Shown: positions 22,831-33,520 of the stretch, piece after piece | How positions within the stretch are numbered: position 1 is the stretch's first letter | Layout of the letters: every line of letters starts with the position of its first letter | Assembly: GCA_965153455.1 (NCBI GenBank) | Contig: OZ234502.1 | Location: forward strand, 16,089,495-16,153,494 | Length of the DNA: 64,000 nucleotides | Source of the DNA: Sphagnum compactum | Taxonomy: Eukaryota > Bryophyta > Sphagnopsida > Sphagnales | Reading direction: 5' to 3' | The notes under the pieces: generated by a model | Told to the model about the DNA's origin: nothing | Databases searched by the model: none | What the model saw: the letters and a program-made list of their open reading frames with translations, nothing else | Position numbers and translations under genes: made by a program

Positions 22831-25800
22831 AAAGAACCACCATATATGATATTTAAAAATTCAATATCCGGACCTGGCAGATATCAGAAAAAGTGATACC
22901 CGCCCAACACTGGCCAGAACCCTGGGCTACGGCTGGGATCTTGACAAAGGGCAGCAAAGTTTCAAGTCAGTGAAATGAAATGCGAGACACTAAATACCCC
23001 CAATAGAGAGCTGTCCGGCCCCTGTTTAGGCTTATCTTTTTGTGCATTTGATTCTGCTGGCATGGTTCTGCATAAAATCACGCAGCATGGATTACATGTT
23101 TTTGTAATTCTGCAAAAGAAATTAATAATGTTCTTTATATTGACGTTCTATATTATACACGTTTTGTTCTGCTGCGGTTACTGGGTTCGAAATCTAAACC
23201 TCCTAGGCATTAAACATGGTACTAACCCCTGGCATAGATTTCAGCTCTGAGAAAATGTCCTTCAATAACATGGACCGTCTGTGACAGAACCCCAAGCACG
23301 ACTGCACTGTCAGGCCCAGAAATACTGGACGTTTTCGGACAGTGCTCGATAGGGTGGAATAATTTCATGTTAGTTTTATCTTGAAAAATACAACACATGA
23401 AATGTTGGGAAATACTTCAAGTTATATTAAAGGTTTTCTAATTCTTAAATTTTGGTGACCACTAGGTTCTCTATTGTCATGTATGTTAATTGTTCTAATG
23501 GTGAAAATTTGTTTTTATGAAAATTTGTCGTTTCAACATTTTGTTTGGTGCCCGGTTGAAGATGTTATTTAAATTTTTTTTAAACTCTTAAAATTGATTT
23601 TTTTATTTTCAAAATTTTTCAAAGTTCGGAATGAATTAAAATTTTTACTTGGGGACTTTTTCCAAATCCCTTCCAATGTTGTTTAGTCTTCCATATTCAT
23701 TCTTTATCACTTGGTGACCACCAGGTATTGGTTCTATTTCATGTTTTGTTTTTGTGATCTATAAAATTTTCATATTAGACCTTTCTCATATGATTCTTCT
23801 GATCACTACCAATAATGATAATATGCATTGGGCATGTTGGCCACCAAGTTCAATTTACAATTTAGATGTTTTAAACTATCCAATTTCTTTTAAGTTATTT
23901 TCGAAATTTTCCAAACTCCAAAATTAATTAAATACATGTTTTACTCTTTGTGTCCTTGTGAGTGTAGTGACAAGATCATATATATGGGCTATAAGAACTC
24001 GAGATAAGTGACGTGGGTGGTGGATTAACAGTAGAGCTTGGATAGTCTATTTTTGCATTGAGTTCAAAGGGATTGGGGATTATAGACATAAACAATGAAA
24101 ACAAAAAGCAGAACTTAAAGTTGGGAGGAGGTTTGAATAATGCCATACCCACACAAAGGAAGAATAAATTTTGGTGAAAAAAATAGGGTTTCGATGAAAG
24201 GGTTTATAATTTTGGATTAATATCCCTAGTTCATAAAAAAAAACTTAATGGATTTGATGAACAATGGAACTCATTGACCCTTGAAAACAACGAACATGAA
24301 CATAATGGTGAACAAGACCTGAACTTCGACATCACCTATTTAGTGAAATTAGAAAAAGAAGAAGGAAGTTCACAAAAGGCAATCCACAAATAATGTTTGA
24401 TGACAATTGATGAACTTGAAGGAAATGTACATGAGTAGTTCGTGAATAACATAAACGTAGGACTTGTAAACTTGAAAAAAATAAAAAGGAACAAAGTAGA
24501 GATTTTGTTTCGACCTAATGCATGTGATGAACTTGGAAAACAAAAGAATAGTCATTGAGTAGCCAAAATGTTAATCAACGAAGTTTGAAAGCAAAACACA
24601 AATAAATGCAAATAGGTATTGAGTTTCAAGTATGATTATCAACTAGAGTTGCATAACACACCTCAACAACGAAAACAATAGTAGAAATCTTCAAAGATAT
24701 AATTGAGTTTATGATTTAGAGTAATCCAATCATAACGGACAAAAATGACTAATAGCCCTAAAGTTATTTTGGACGAATTGTTTAGGACAATAATCATTTA
24801 AGACATGATGTGGCAAATATCATCCATTAGTCATAGAGGACATATGTAAAATCATTAATGATAGTTTCATCATTATTTAATTTTTATTATTATAAATTGA
24901 ACCCAAAGACTTAACGAACATTATTTTTTAAAACTATAATATTTATTATTATAGGTTTATTATATACAATATATATAATCATATATATTTTTATTTCAAT
25001 TATTTCTAATCTCGATATTTTTTCATCCTATTAATTGTTGACATGTGTCACCACCTAAGCTAAGTTAAAAACTTAATTTATGTGGGTAAGTAGACCACCT
25101 AATCTGCCTACTTAGGCTTCGCCTATATAACCACCTAATTTAAATAATTTAGATAGGTATGAAATATTCCATAAATATTTCAATGTGGACCACAACACAT
25201 GTTATTTGTGAAGTTTGATCCTTGGACTTCAAGGATGGAAATCAACACTTTTGCCATCAAGCCACCCCATTTGTTGTGTAAATGATCTAATGTTTATTCT
25301 ATTATAGACCATACTTCATTTAAACATTACACAAAATTTCAAATTTAATAATTCATATTTTATTGATGACTTGTCCAAATGAAAAAATTAAAAATTTATT
25401 CATAAATTTCTTTCAACAATGCACACAAAAATAAAATTTAGTTACAAAGAAAATTATTTGAATTTTGTTATTGAATAACATTTTAATGACCATACTTTGG
25501 AAAAATTAAATTCAAACACATGATTTTAGAAATGAAAAAACCTTTATGGTTAATACATGAATAAATAAAATGTATATTCCATATTTAGATCTTCATTTGG
25601 GTTTGAGTAATAGATATAGGAACCAAAAACCATGTCGGATAGTGGTGGAAAATGTGAATTTTTTTACATATGTTTTTTTCTTAACATTTTAAAGTTATAC
25701 TAATCATTCTAAGTTGTGCTAAATGACTAATATGAATGTTGAGGAATTCAATTAAAAAATTCATTAAATTAAATTTTGGGTTTTGATTTTAAAAAAGGAC

Positions 25801-26539
25801 ATTTGAACTTGAATAGGTGTTGTGTTGGATTGTGATTAATTTTACTAATGATTAGGTAAAGGATTATTGTAATAACATACTTTTGATGGTAAAAAATTTT
25901 ACATGATAGTAACCTACCCAAGTTCAAAAAACATTCATAATTTAAAATATATAAAATTTAGACTTTTTAGAAATTCAAAACAATTTCCAAATTTTTTGAT
26001 TTTCAATAGTCCTTTACCACATGTAATGAGACATAATGTGCATGACATACAAGACAAAGTTGTAATTTATGATATAAAAAACAAGAACCTGCTATAAAAG
26101 GCCAGAGCCATTATGCAAAAGCTCCTTGTTTACCCTGTCTGTCTGTGTAACAGACAAGGATTGTAGTATTAGTACGACGATAGAGAAAGAGAGGACGGTT
26201 GCCTTAATGGAAGTTGTAAATGACAGCCTCTTCAGCCCCCAGCTGTACAGACTAACCACTGCCTTTTCTGTAGCTAAATACAAGCTTAAAAAGGGAGTTG
26301 AAGAAGTTACGGAGATAAGAAAAAAACACACTGTGCGTCAGCCTTTTATTTTAAAGTTTTCGAAATTTTGAAGGGGTGACTAATATTAGGACAATTTTGG
26401 TGCGTACACAGCAGTATTGTAAATCGTAAAGTGTGAAACTTCTGGCAAAACAAAAGACGACATAAGTCAAAAGCTGGCTATGTTGAAGAGAAAATTTCCA
26501 TTCGTAGTTGGCCTGAGATATCCAACTTTATGGACTAGT
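22831..26539. other. AT-rich intergenic DNA
   Basis: No gene can be supported. 23361-23427 is an inverted near-copy of 9422-9489. Open frames at 22975-23250 and 26092-26371 have no recognised domain. Confidence 0.5.
25205..25268 (-). repeat. tRNA-like SINE head
   Basis: On the minus strand, TGGCTTGATGGCAAAAGTG resembles box A and GGATCAAACTTC resembles box B about 30 bases later. No full cloverleaf forms, so a decayed tRNA-derived SINE is more likely than a tRNA gene. Confidence 0.35.
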
Positions 26540-26757
26540 TGCACAGTCCTTCAATTATTATGAGGATATCAATGCCTCTACATACAGTGTAGAAGCCGAG
26601 GACTTTCAGACAATTGCTCATACTCCCCAACCTCAATGTAATAGGTCAACTGCAGTGGCGACCAGCTGGGATCTCATACAACAGGAGACCTATACAACTA
26701 ACATCCCTACCCGTCAATTAGTGCCATCATCTGCACCGGATATTGACGCTGCTTGAT

Positions 26758-27165
26758 CTAATTAGGGACTTGGGAGGCGGAGGTGAGGTAGAAGAGCTCG
26801 TCGGAGGTGCCGTCGGGACTGTAGACGCCCTGCACCTCGTTCAGCACGTTGCACTGCGCCAGCACCTGGTTGAGGTCGTTCCCCACGTCGGCGCAGTTCG
26901 GGCAGACGCTGTTGATCCCGCAGACGCTGGCCGCCGCGTTCCCGGAAGTGAGCACCACGGTGCAGAAGCCCCCGCCGCTGTGGCATCACTGGCCCGGCGT
27001 CACCCGCAGTTGCTGCACCACCGCCGTCGCGTCGCTGAAGGGGGCCCCAGCCCCCGACACCGTCAGGCAGCTCGGCCCCTGCGCCTCCGGCCCCTGCATC
27101 ATGCTGACAGTCATCACCATCAGCGTCGTCGCCATCGCCACGGCCACTCTGCCCATCTTCATCAT
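26758..27165 (-). pseudogene. Small secreted eight-cysteine protein, copy 3, nonsense mutation
   Basis: The reading frame is co-linear with the 135-codon copy 4, but the codon for the first cysteine of the Cys-Cys pair is TGA instead of TGC (26986-26988), stopping translation before most of the mature protein. Two further changes are seen: Ala to Pro at the signal cleavage motif, and the last residue Ser to Asn. The downstream part remains open from an internal ATG-like codon, and the GC-rich body is otherwise well kept, so the mutation is recent. TATA box at 27358-27365. Confidence 0.85.
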
Positions 27166-27357
27166 GATAGAATATGGCTACTACTTCACCCCGGCAACAA
27201 TCAGTTATGTCCAATCTCAATGAAGAGAGCAGATCAGAACTCACAACTTGGGGACAAGTGACGACTGTTTTGAACTGATAATTATGAGAAATACTATTCT
27301 TGTGTGGATACGACGAAGGTGAGGGATTGAGATGAAACTGTGACGGCACGGCCATGG

Positions 27358-27365
27358 TTTATATA
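27358..27365 (-). promoter_or_regulatory. TATA box of copy 3
   Basis: TATATAAA on the minus strand, in the same context as the other copies, although the gene is now interrupted. Confidence 0.65.
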
Positions 27366-28310
27366 GGACTGTGGGATCCGTGATCTGAGCCTCGTAGTAT
27401 TGTCTCTGAGTCAGACTTCAGTGACCTAATAGTCTTGATCGTTCATTTGACCACAGGCAGATTGGCTTCTTTGAAATCGATGGAAATTGGTTTTGATGGC
27501 TTCGTTGAAATTGGTGGAGTCCAACCGTCTGACATTGGGTGTAAGTTCAGTTCTATCTACCACTATGTCATTGAAATGTGAAGGTATTAAGAGGTTCCAT
27601 TCTCTTCTTGACAATTGTTGTATGGGTTCACTTTTTACTGACATCGATCTTCTTTTCAACTGAGTGCAAATTGGACTTCCTCCCGGATTGCAATAAATGA
27701 TCTTGAGTTCCTTTCAACTCCGTGCAAATACCAGGACTGCAGGTTTGTACCATTGGATTGCTTAGTAGAATATTGTCATCGTTTCTAATTATCCCACTTT
27801 TTCTGTACACAGTTTTGTGGAGTTGAGGCGATGTTGGTCATGTTCGCCTATAGGCCTCCACACGTACGGTACCACCCTAGTGGAGTCGCCGCGAAGTGCA
27901 TTAAGAGCAGTGTTTCTTTTTTAAATTTGCTAATGGAAAATGGAGCCGAGGTGGCGAGCATCTCTGGGCAGGCTTTGATTGAACTGACGACATTATTTTA
28001 ATGAAACCTTATAATTGTAGCCAGTACACATATTTGACAACTGCCTCCCCAAAAAAACACAGTTTTCTATAGCTTTGAGGCCTTTTTAACGAAAAAAAAA
28101 AGGAATTTCCATTAGGATATTCGGTTTTCCGATAAGTGTGTCGCCTTTTGGCGATTTTTGAGAAAAAAAAAGGGCCGGTGAAGAGACCCCCGCTTCTTTG
28201 TGTGCCTTTTGCATTTGACGCCTACTTAGTAAAATGTGCTAGGAGACGCCAGATAGGAGCTTCAGTTTACTACCACGAATGTATGGGTTAAGGTAAAGAA
28301 TGTAGTATTA

Positions 28311-28769
28311 GCACACAATAAAGATTGCACAAGTTATATTATGATGTGGAAATTTGTTTCCACCCCTTTGGATTATTTTTTTTCACATGGATCGTACAAT
28401 TCACAAACTAATGAATAAACTGTATTAAAAATTTCAAAAATTTATGATTTTTTCAATCTCATTCATGTCACTGAATTCATGAATATGGTGAACTAAATCT
28501 AGACATTCAATTTCACGTAGATAATGTGTCGAATCAATACCTTGCATGTGACAAACTTTGTCCATGTCATTTTATGGATAATGTGTTGGTCACATTTCAC
28601 ATGTCAAATTTTAATTGAAGTATTTAAATTTTAAATAGATTGACTATAGATTTACATGCTATCGATGATATGCTGGTTTATAATGTTGATACATATTAAC
28701 CTAGGCTTAATTGCCACATTAACAAAATTGATAATTGAATTTCTCAATAAATCAATGGTTATCAATTTT

Positions 28770-28835
<66 letters not shown>

Positions 28836-29394
28836 GATCATTACAAATCGAATATGATATCATCAATTTGTCATGTGAATAGTGAACTAATTTAGATCAG
28901 ATGTTCATATGGATGAATGGCATCCATATGAACAGCCCTACATAAATGAGATCTATCTACCAAGGTTGCATGCCATTTAGGAACAGATGATAGTGTGTGA
29001 CAATCATGCATGGATTTTATTCATCCATGCTCATCTACTTTCATTCATGTCCATATGCATATGCTTTTGACAAGGTGTGGGGGCCGCATCATGGCATTTG
29101 CACTGGGGATGGTAGAAAAATTAGGTGATACTACCAATAGCTGGTTTGTGGTAGTTTTTTGTGGACTTGGTGAATTTTTTTCGTGTTAGGGTTGGTTGTC
29201 CTCCTGGCCTTGTTTTGTACTAATGACGTTCTGCAACGGATCCCTTCCATTTGTGGGGCTGGAGTGAACCAATAGCCATCAATGCACCAGTTTTAGATGA
29301 GGCTGTTCAAGCCGTTTTGGGGATGAACCAAAAACACATCCTCCCCCGCCCAAAGTTTTTGGTCTTTTCAGCCTCTTCTTTGCTCAAAAGTTTT
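28311..29394. other. Unassigned AT-rich DNA with compound microsatellite
   Basis: No supported gene. It contains the (CA)n(TA)n tract described separately. Confidence 0.5.
28772..28834. repeat. Compound (CA)n(TA)n microsatellite
   Basis: About 15 CA units run directly into about 13 TA units. Confidence 0.9.
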
Positions 29395-29480
29395 TCCTCC
29401 TACCTACCTCCTTCCTACTTACCTTCCCTCTCCTACCTCCCTCCCATGTACCTCGCCCCTCCTACCTACCTCACCTCATT
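29395..29480 (+). repeat. Pyrimidine-rich CTAC/CCTC repeat
   Basis: Irregular repeats of CTACCTAC and CTCCTACC on one strand. Confidence 0.6.
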
Positions 29481-29512
29481 TTGCGCTCACTCCATCGTTA
29501 GAGCTTAGGAAA

Positions 29513-29660
29513 GCTTGAAGCTAGAGCCAAGACAACCCGCTTGAAGCAGGAGCTAGGACAACGTGTTTGAAGTGAGAGCCAGGACAACATGCTTGAAGCA
29601 GAAGCCAAGACAACGCATTTGATGGGGGAGCCAAGACAATGCGCTTGAAGCGATAAAAAG
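29513..29660 (+). repeat. Minisatellite, ~27-bp unit, five copies
   Basis: The unit begins GCTTGAAG and contains AGAGCCAAGACAAC. Five diverged copies follow head to tail. Confidence 0.75.
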
Positions 29661-29730
29661 TGATAGGCCAGAGTGGGAGCTTGAAGGTAAGTTCCCTCCC
29701 TTCTTTTCTTCTCTTGTTCTCTTGCAACAT

Positions 29731-30035
29731 TGAAGGCGACGACAGTTGCCTTTTTCTTTGATTTTGTTGTAGCGAAGAAGGTGAGGGCAGCTTGTTGTCG
29801 TTGCCTTCTTAATTTTTCCTGCTGCAACAAAGAAGGCGACGACAACTATCATTGCCTTCTTTTTTATTTTGTTGCAGCGAAGAAAGCGACGGCAGCTGCC
29901 TTTTTCTTTGGTTATGTTGTAGCGTGCCATCACCTTCTTCTTTGGTTTTGTTGCAACGAAGAAAGTGTTGATAACAAATTGCCGTCACCTTCTTCTTTTT
30001 GGTTCTATTGCAACGAAGAAGACAACGATAGCTCT
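29731..30035 (+). repeat. Minisatellite, ~45-55-bp unit, about six copies
   Basis: Diverged units built from GAAGGCGACGACAG, then TTGCCTTCTTCTTTG, then TTTTGTTGCAGCGAA. Some units carry T/A changes at the CpG positions. It ends within a few bases of the left boundary of duplication copy 4. Long open frames in several phases here only reflect the repeat. Confidence 0.75.
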
Positions 30036-31033
30036 TGCATTTATTTCTATCACATGGTATGAAAGTCACAAAAGCTTATAAAAAACATCTTGGAGTGGAG
30101 TTGTGCAATAATCAATGCATGTGTAACACTAGAACCTTTCATGATGTTTTTATTATGTATTCTTAATAACAATAATGGTCATACTTAATGTGATAACTGT
30201 AATCAGAATAATATTAATTATAATATAAATATTGCAATTGAATTAGTAAAAGCAACAATGGGAATATTGGGGCCCCCTTTCTCATGGCTCCAAAAAATTG
30301 TATAGGTACAAATCATTCTAAAACATTTCTATTGCACTGGGTTTTTTTTTCTTCCGAAAAATCGCCAAAAGGCAACACACTTGTCTGAAAATGGAATATC
30401 CTGTCTGTAATTTGTTTTTGTTAAAAAGGCCTCAAATCGAGGAGAAACTTTTTTTTTTGGGAGTTGTCAAATATGTGTACTTGCTAAAGTTTTAAGAGTT
30501 CGTTGAAATAATGTCGTCAATTAAATCAAAGTCTGCCCAGGGACGCTCGCCACCTTGGCTCCATTGGCAAATTTCAAAAGGAAACACTACTCTTGCGGCC
30601 CTTCAAGTTCAGGGCTTCATTCCCGGCAACTCCACTAGGGTAGGTACCGTACATGTGGAGGACTCTAGCGAACATGACCAACATCGCCTCAACTCCACAA
30701 AACTGTGTACAGGAAAAGTGGGATAATTAGAAAGATGACAATATTCTACTAAGCAATTCAACGGTACAAACCTGCAGTCCTCGTATTTGCACGGAGTTGA
30801 AAGGAACTCAAAATCATTTATTGCAATCCGGGAGGAAGTCCAATTTGCACTCAGTTGAAAAGAAGACCGATGTCAATAAAAAGTGAACCCATAGAACAAG
30901 TGTCAAGTAGATGGAACCGGTTCCTCCACCCAACTAATATCTTCACATTTCGTTGACATAGTGGTAGATAGAACTGAACTTACATCCAATGTCAGACGGT
31001 TGGACTCCCAATTTCAACGAAGCCATCAAAACC

Positions 31034-31203
31034 AATTTCCGTCAATTTCAAAGAAGCCAATCTGCCCGTGATCAAATGAACGATCAAGACTATGACGTCA
31101 CTGAAGTCTAACTCAGAACCATTTTCCATCAATGTCAAAGAAGCCACTCTGCCTGTGGTCAAATGAACGATCAAGACTATTAGCTTACTGAAGTCTAACT
31201 CAG
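31034..31203 (+). repeat. Promoter duplication in copy 4
   Basis: Two nearly full units (31034-31116 and 31117-31203), each ending CTGAAGTCTAACTCAG, lie just upstream of the TATA box. Confidence 0.8.
31093..31100 (+). promoter_or_regulatory. TGACGTCA bZIP-type site in copy 4 promoter
   Basis: The palindrome TGACGTCA is the core bound by plant bZIP/TGA factors. The equivalent position in the other copies reads TTAGGTCA, so this site is unique to copy 4. Function is inferred from the motif only. Confidence 0.45.
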
Positions 31204-31243
31204 AGACACTACCACGACGCTCAGATCACGGATCCCACAGTCC

Positions 31244-31251
31244 TATATAAA
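31244..31251 (+). promoter_or_regulatory. TATA box of copy 4
   Basis: TATATAAA lies 197 bases before the start codon. The spacing is shorter than in copies 1 and 2, mainly because of a 16-base leader deletion. Confidence 0.7.
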
Positions 31252-31440
31252 CCATGGCCGTGCCGTCACAGTTTCATCTCAATCCCTCACCTTCGTATGC
31301 ACACAAAAACTGTATTTCTAATAATTATCAGTCCAAAACAGTCGTCAGTTGTCCCAAGTTGTGAGTTCTGATCTGCTCTCTTCATTGAGATTGGGACATA
31401 ACTGATTGTTGCCGGGGTGAAGTAGTAGCCATATTCTATC

Positions 31441-31848
31441 ATGATGAAGATGGGCAGAGTGGCTGTGGCGATGGCGACGACGCTGATGGTGATGACTGTC
31501 AGCATGATGCAGGGGGCGGAGGCGCAGGGGCCGAGCTGCCTGACGGTGTCGGGGGCTGGGGCGCCCTTCAGCGACGCGACGGCGGTGGTGCAGCAACTGC
31601 GGGTGACGCCGGGCCAGTGCTGCCACAGCGGCGGGGGCTTCTGCACCGTGGTGCTCACGTCCGGGAACGCGGCGGCCAGCGTCTGCGGGATCAACAGCGT
31701 CTGCCCGAACTGCGCCGACGTGGGGAACGACCTCAACCAGGTGCTGGCGCAGTGCAACGTGCTGAACGAGGTGCAGGGCGTCTACAGTCCCGACGGCACC
31801 TCCGACGAGCTCTTCTACCTCACATCCGCCTCCCAAGTCCCTAGTTAG
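31441..31848 (+). CDS. Small secreted eight-cysteine protein, copy 4
   Basis: A 135-residue product identical to copy 1 apart from one additional N-terminal Met, created by an ACG to ATG change. Within the shared coding sequence it differs from copy 1 at six bases, all synonymous (four in Ala or Thr codons of the body, two in adjacent Thr-Ser codons). All eight cysteines and the A-E-A cleavage motif are present. Its leader lacks the TTGCAG acceptor-like site of copies 1 and 2, so if those have a leader intron, this copy cannot splice it the same way. Promoter duplication and a TGACGTCA site may change its expression. Function unknown. Confidence 0.8.
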   Translation: MMKMGRVAVAMATTLMVMTVSMMQGAEAQGPSCLTVSGAGAPFSDATAVVQQLRVTPGQCCHSGGGFCTVVLTSGNAAASVCGINSVCPNCADVGNDLNQVLAQCNVLNEVQGVYSPDGTSDELFYLTSASQVPS

Positions 31849-32204
31849 ATCAAGCAGCGTCAATATCCGGTGCAGATGATGGCACGATTTGATGAGTAGG
31901 GATGTTAGTTGTATAGGTCTCGTGTTGTATGAGATCCCAGCTGGTCGCCACTGCAGTTGACCTATTACATTGAGGTTGGGGAGTATGAGGAATTGTCCGA
32001 AAATCCTCGACTTCTATACTATATGTAGAGGCATCGATATCCTGATTATAATTTAAGGACGGTGCAAGTAGTCGGTTCATGTATTGCAAGGGCACAAATG
32101 GAACTGCGTTGTGGTTCTCATCAACAGTTGCAAATATTTGGACTTGTGGAAAGCAACTGCAAATGTATTGACTTATGGAAATCAACTTTCCCTGTATAGA
32201 AAAA

Positions 32205-32420
32205 TCACCAAATTCTAATGCTTAACATTACCTTCAATGGTTTGAGTGCACGAAGACCTGGTTTCCTTCTGGAGACAAACAAGAAAAAATCCCCCTCGGA
32301 AGCTTTGTTGATGGGAAGAACGAAAGAGGCGAATAACACCCCCAAAATCCCGAATTGAACTGGCTGGTCCCTGCCTATTCCAGGATCTGAATCCCACCCA
32401 AGAAGCATTGCACCTGGCAC
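32205..32420 (-). other. Exon-like open segment, product not recognised
   Basis: A minus-strand open stretch encodes about 60 residues with a hydrophobic segment (F-G-I-L-G-V-L-F-A-S-F-V-L-P-I) after L-G-W-D-S-D-P-G. It is flanked by an acceptor-like TCAG at its 5' side (near 32427) and a donor-like AAG|GTAATG at its 3' side (near 32232). The amino-acid composition looks like real coding sequence and could be an exon of a small membrane protein, but I cannot name it. No neighbouring exons were found. Confidence 0.3.
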
Positions 32421-33093
32421 ACTGAACTGATAATGTCAAGCACTGGTAGAAAATTGTGCAAGTGCTTATATCCATCTATATTCTAAGAGGAGGGGATCAT
32501 AGGTATTATGCCTACTTCTAAAGTGTGGGTGAATTTTTTGTGTAGGATATAGCCCCAAAGTGTCCACATTCCCAAAATAAAGGGGCTTACCATGAGGCGG
32601 TAGTCAGAGTCCAGCCCCCACATTTCAAGAATGCCCCGCTTACCCGTGGACCGTGCCCATTGTAAAGCACGAGGCAGTAGGAGCAGGAGGGTACCTTACA
32701 CATACAAGAGGCCTCTTAGACTGGCCTCTAACACCTACTAACAGGCCTCCCAAGGCATAAGGCGCATCATTCATAAATATAAAGTGCCCCATAATACACT
32801 AGGAAAGTGATTTAGAACCCGTGTCTTCTTTTGTTGATTTTGTGATGTAAGTTAGCCAAAGTGGGGTCATCCATTGGAAGATTTAGCCAAATGTGGCTAT
32901 AAACAACATATTAAGAAAGTTTTTAAAAATAAGCATGCTTCCATATTTTTGGCTACCCTCTGGAGTCTGGAACCCAAATCTATATCTGGCAATCTGGCTC
33001 TATACCTTCTTTACACATTGCTTCAAAATGCTCAAGAGCTTCCTTACCATGTCCATGCATGCCAAATCCCCCAAGCAGAGCATTTCCAAGAGA
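32421..33093. other. Unassigned DNA
   Basis: No supported gene. Plus-strand open frames at 32874-33120 run up to the PPR relic on the other strand and have no recognisable domain. Confidence 0.4.
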
Positions 33094-33520
33094 TCACATC
33101 ATGAAAGGCCATTTTGTTAAACAAGCATCCTCCATGCTCTCACATTTTGCATACATGACAACAAGGCTATTCCCAACAAAGACATCTGAGTCACAACTAC
33201 TTTGAATGATCTTTTCAGCAACACACCTGCCCTCTTCAAGTGGCACTGTGTTGATGCATTCAGCACCACCCAAAAATGACAGGGTTTGGCTGGGCACCTC
33301 CCTGTTGCAAATTTTGTTGAAATTAGGTCTGATGTGTTCTGCCCTTCCCCAAATTCCACATATTTGAATATCATGGCAGTCCAAGAGACTGCGAATTGAT
33401 AGGCCATCTTGTTGAACACTCTAATACCATACTCCCACATTTGGCATACATTTCAACAAGGCTATTCGCAACAAGATGCCTTCTCAGGTTGTCCCACCTT
33501 TACATTTTTTTTGCTTTCTA
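33094..33520 (-). pseudogene. Pentatricopeptide repeat (PPR) protein relic
   Basis: The minus strand encodes pieces of two consecutive PPR units in shifting frames. They read V-A-N-S-L-V-E-M-Y-A-K-C-G-S-M near 33470-33430, then F-N-K-M-A and V-S-W-T-A-M-I near 33410-33370. They continue with V-P-L-E-E-G-R-C-V-A-E-K-I-I-Q-S and D-S-D-V-F-V-G-N-S-L-V-V-M-Y-A-K-C near 33250-33140. This order and the M-Y-A-K-C signature are typical of plant PLS-class PPR proteins, which act in organelle RNA processing. At least three frameshifts and the lack of upstream and downstream repeats show a dead fragment. Confidence 0.75.

Larger units (their letters stand above)
26540..28310 (-). repeat. Segmental duplication unit, copy 3 (inverted)
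   Basis: The reverse complement matches copies 1 and 4 from upstream promoter to 3' leader end. It shares a 16-base leader deletion and the extra start codon with copy 4, so these two are the closest pair in that part. Its far upstream end matches copy 1. Confidence 0.85.
30036..32115 (+). repeat. Segmental duplication unit, copy 4
   Basis: The left edge matches copy 2; the leader deletion and 3' flank match copy 3. Similarity ends near 32115, before the downstream module seen in copies 1 and 2. Confidence 0.85.

Noticed and set aside
29730-30062. Open frames of about 110 codons in the minisatellite
   Set aside because: They reflect the repeat unit in several phases and have no domain.
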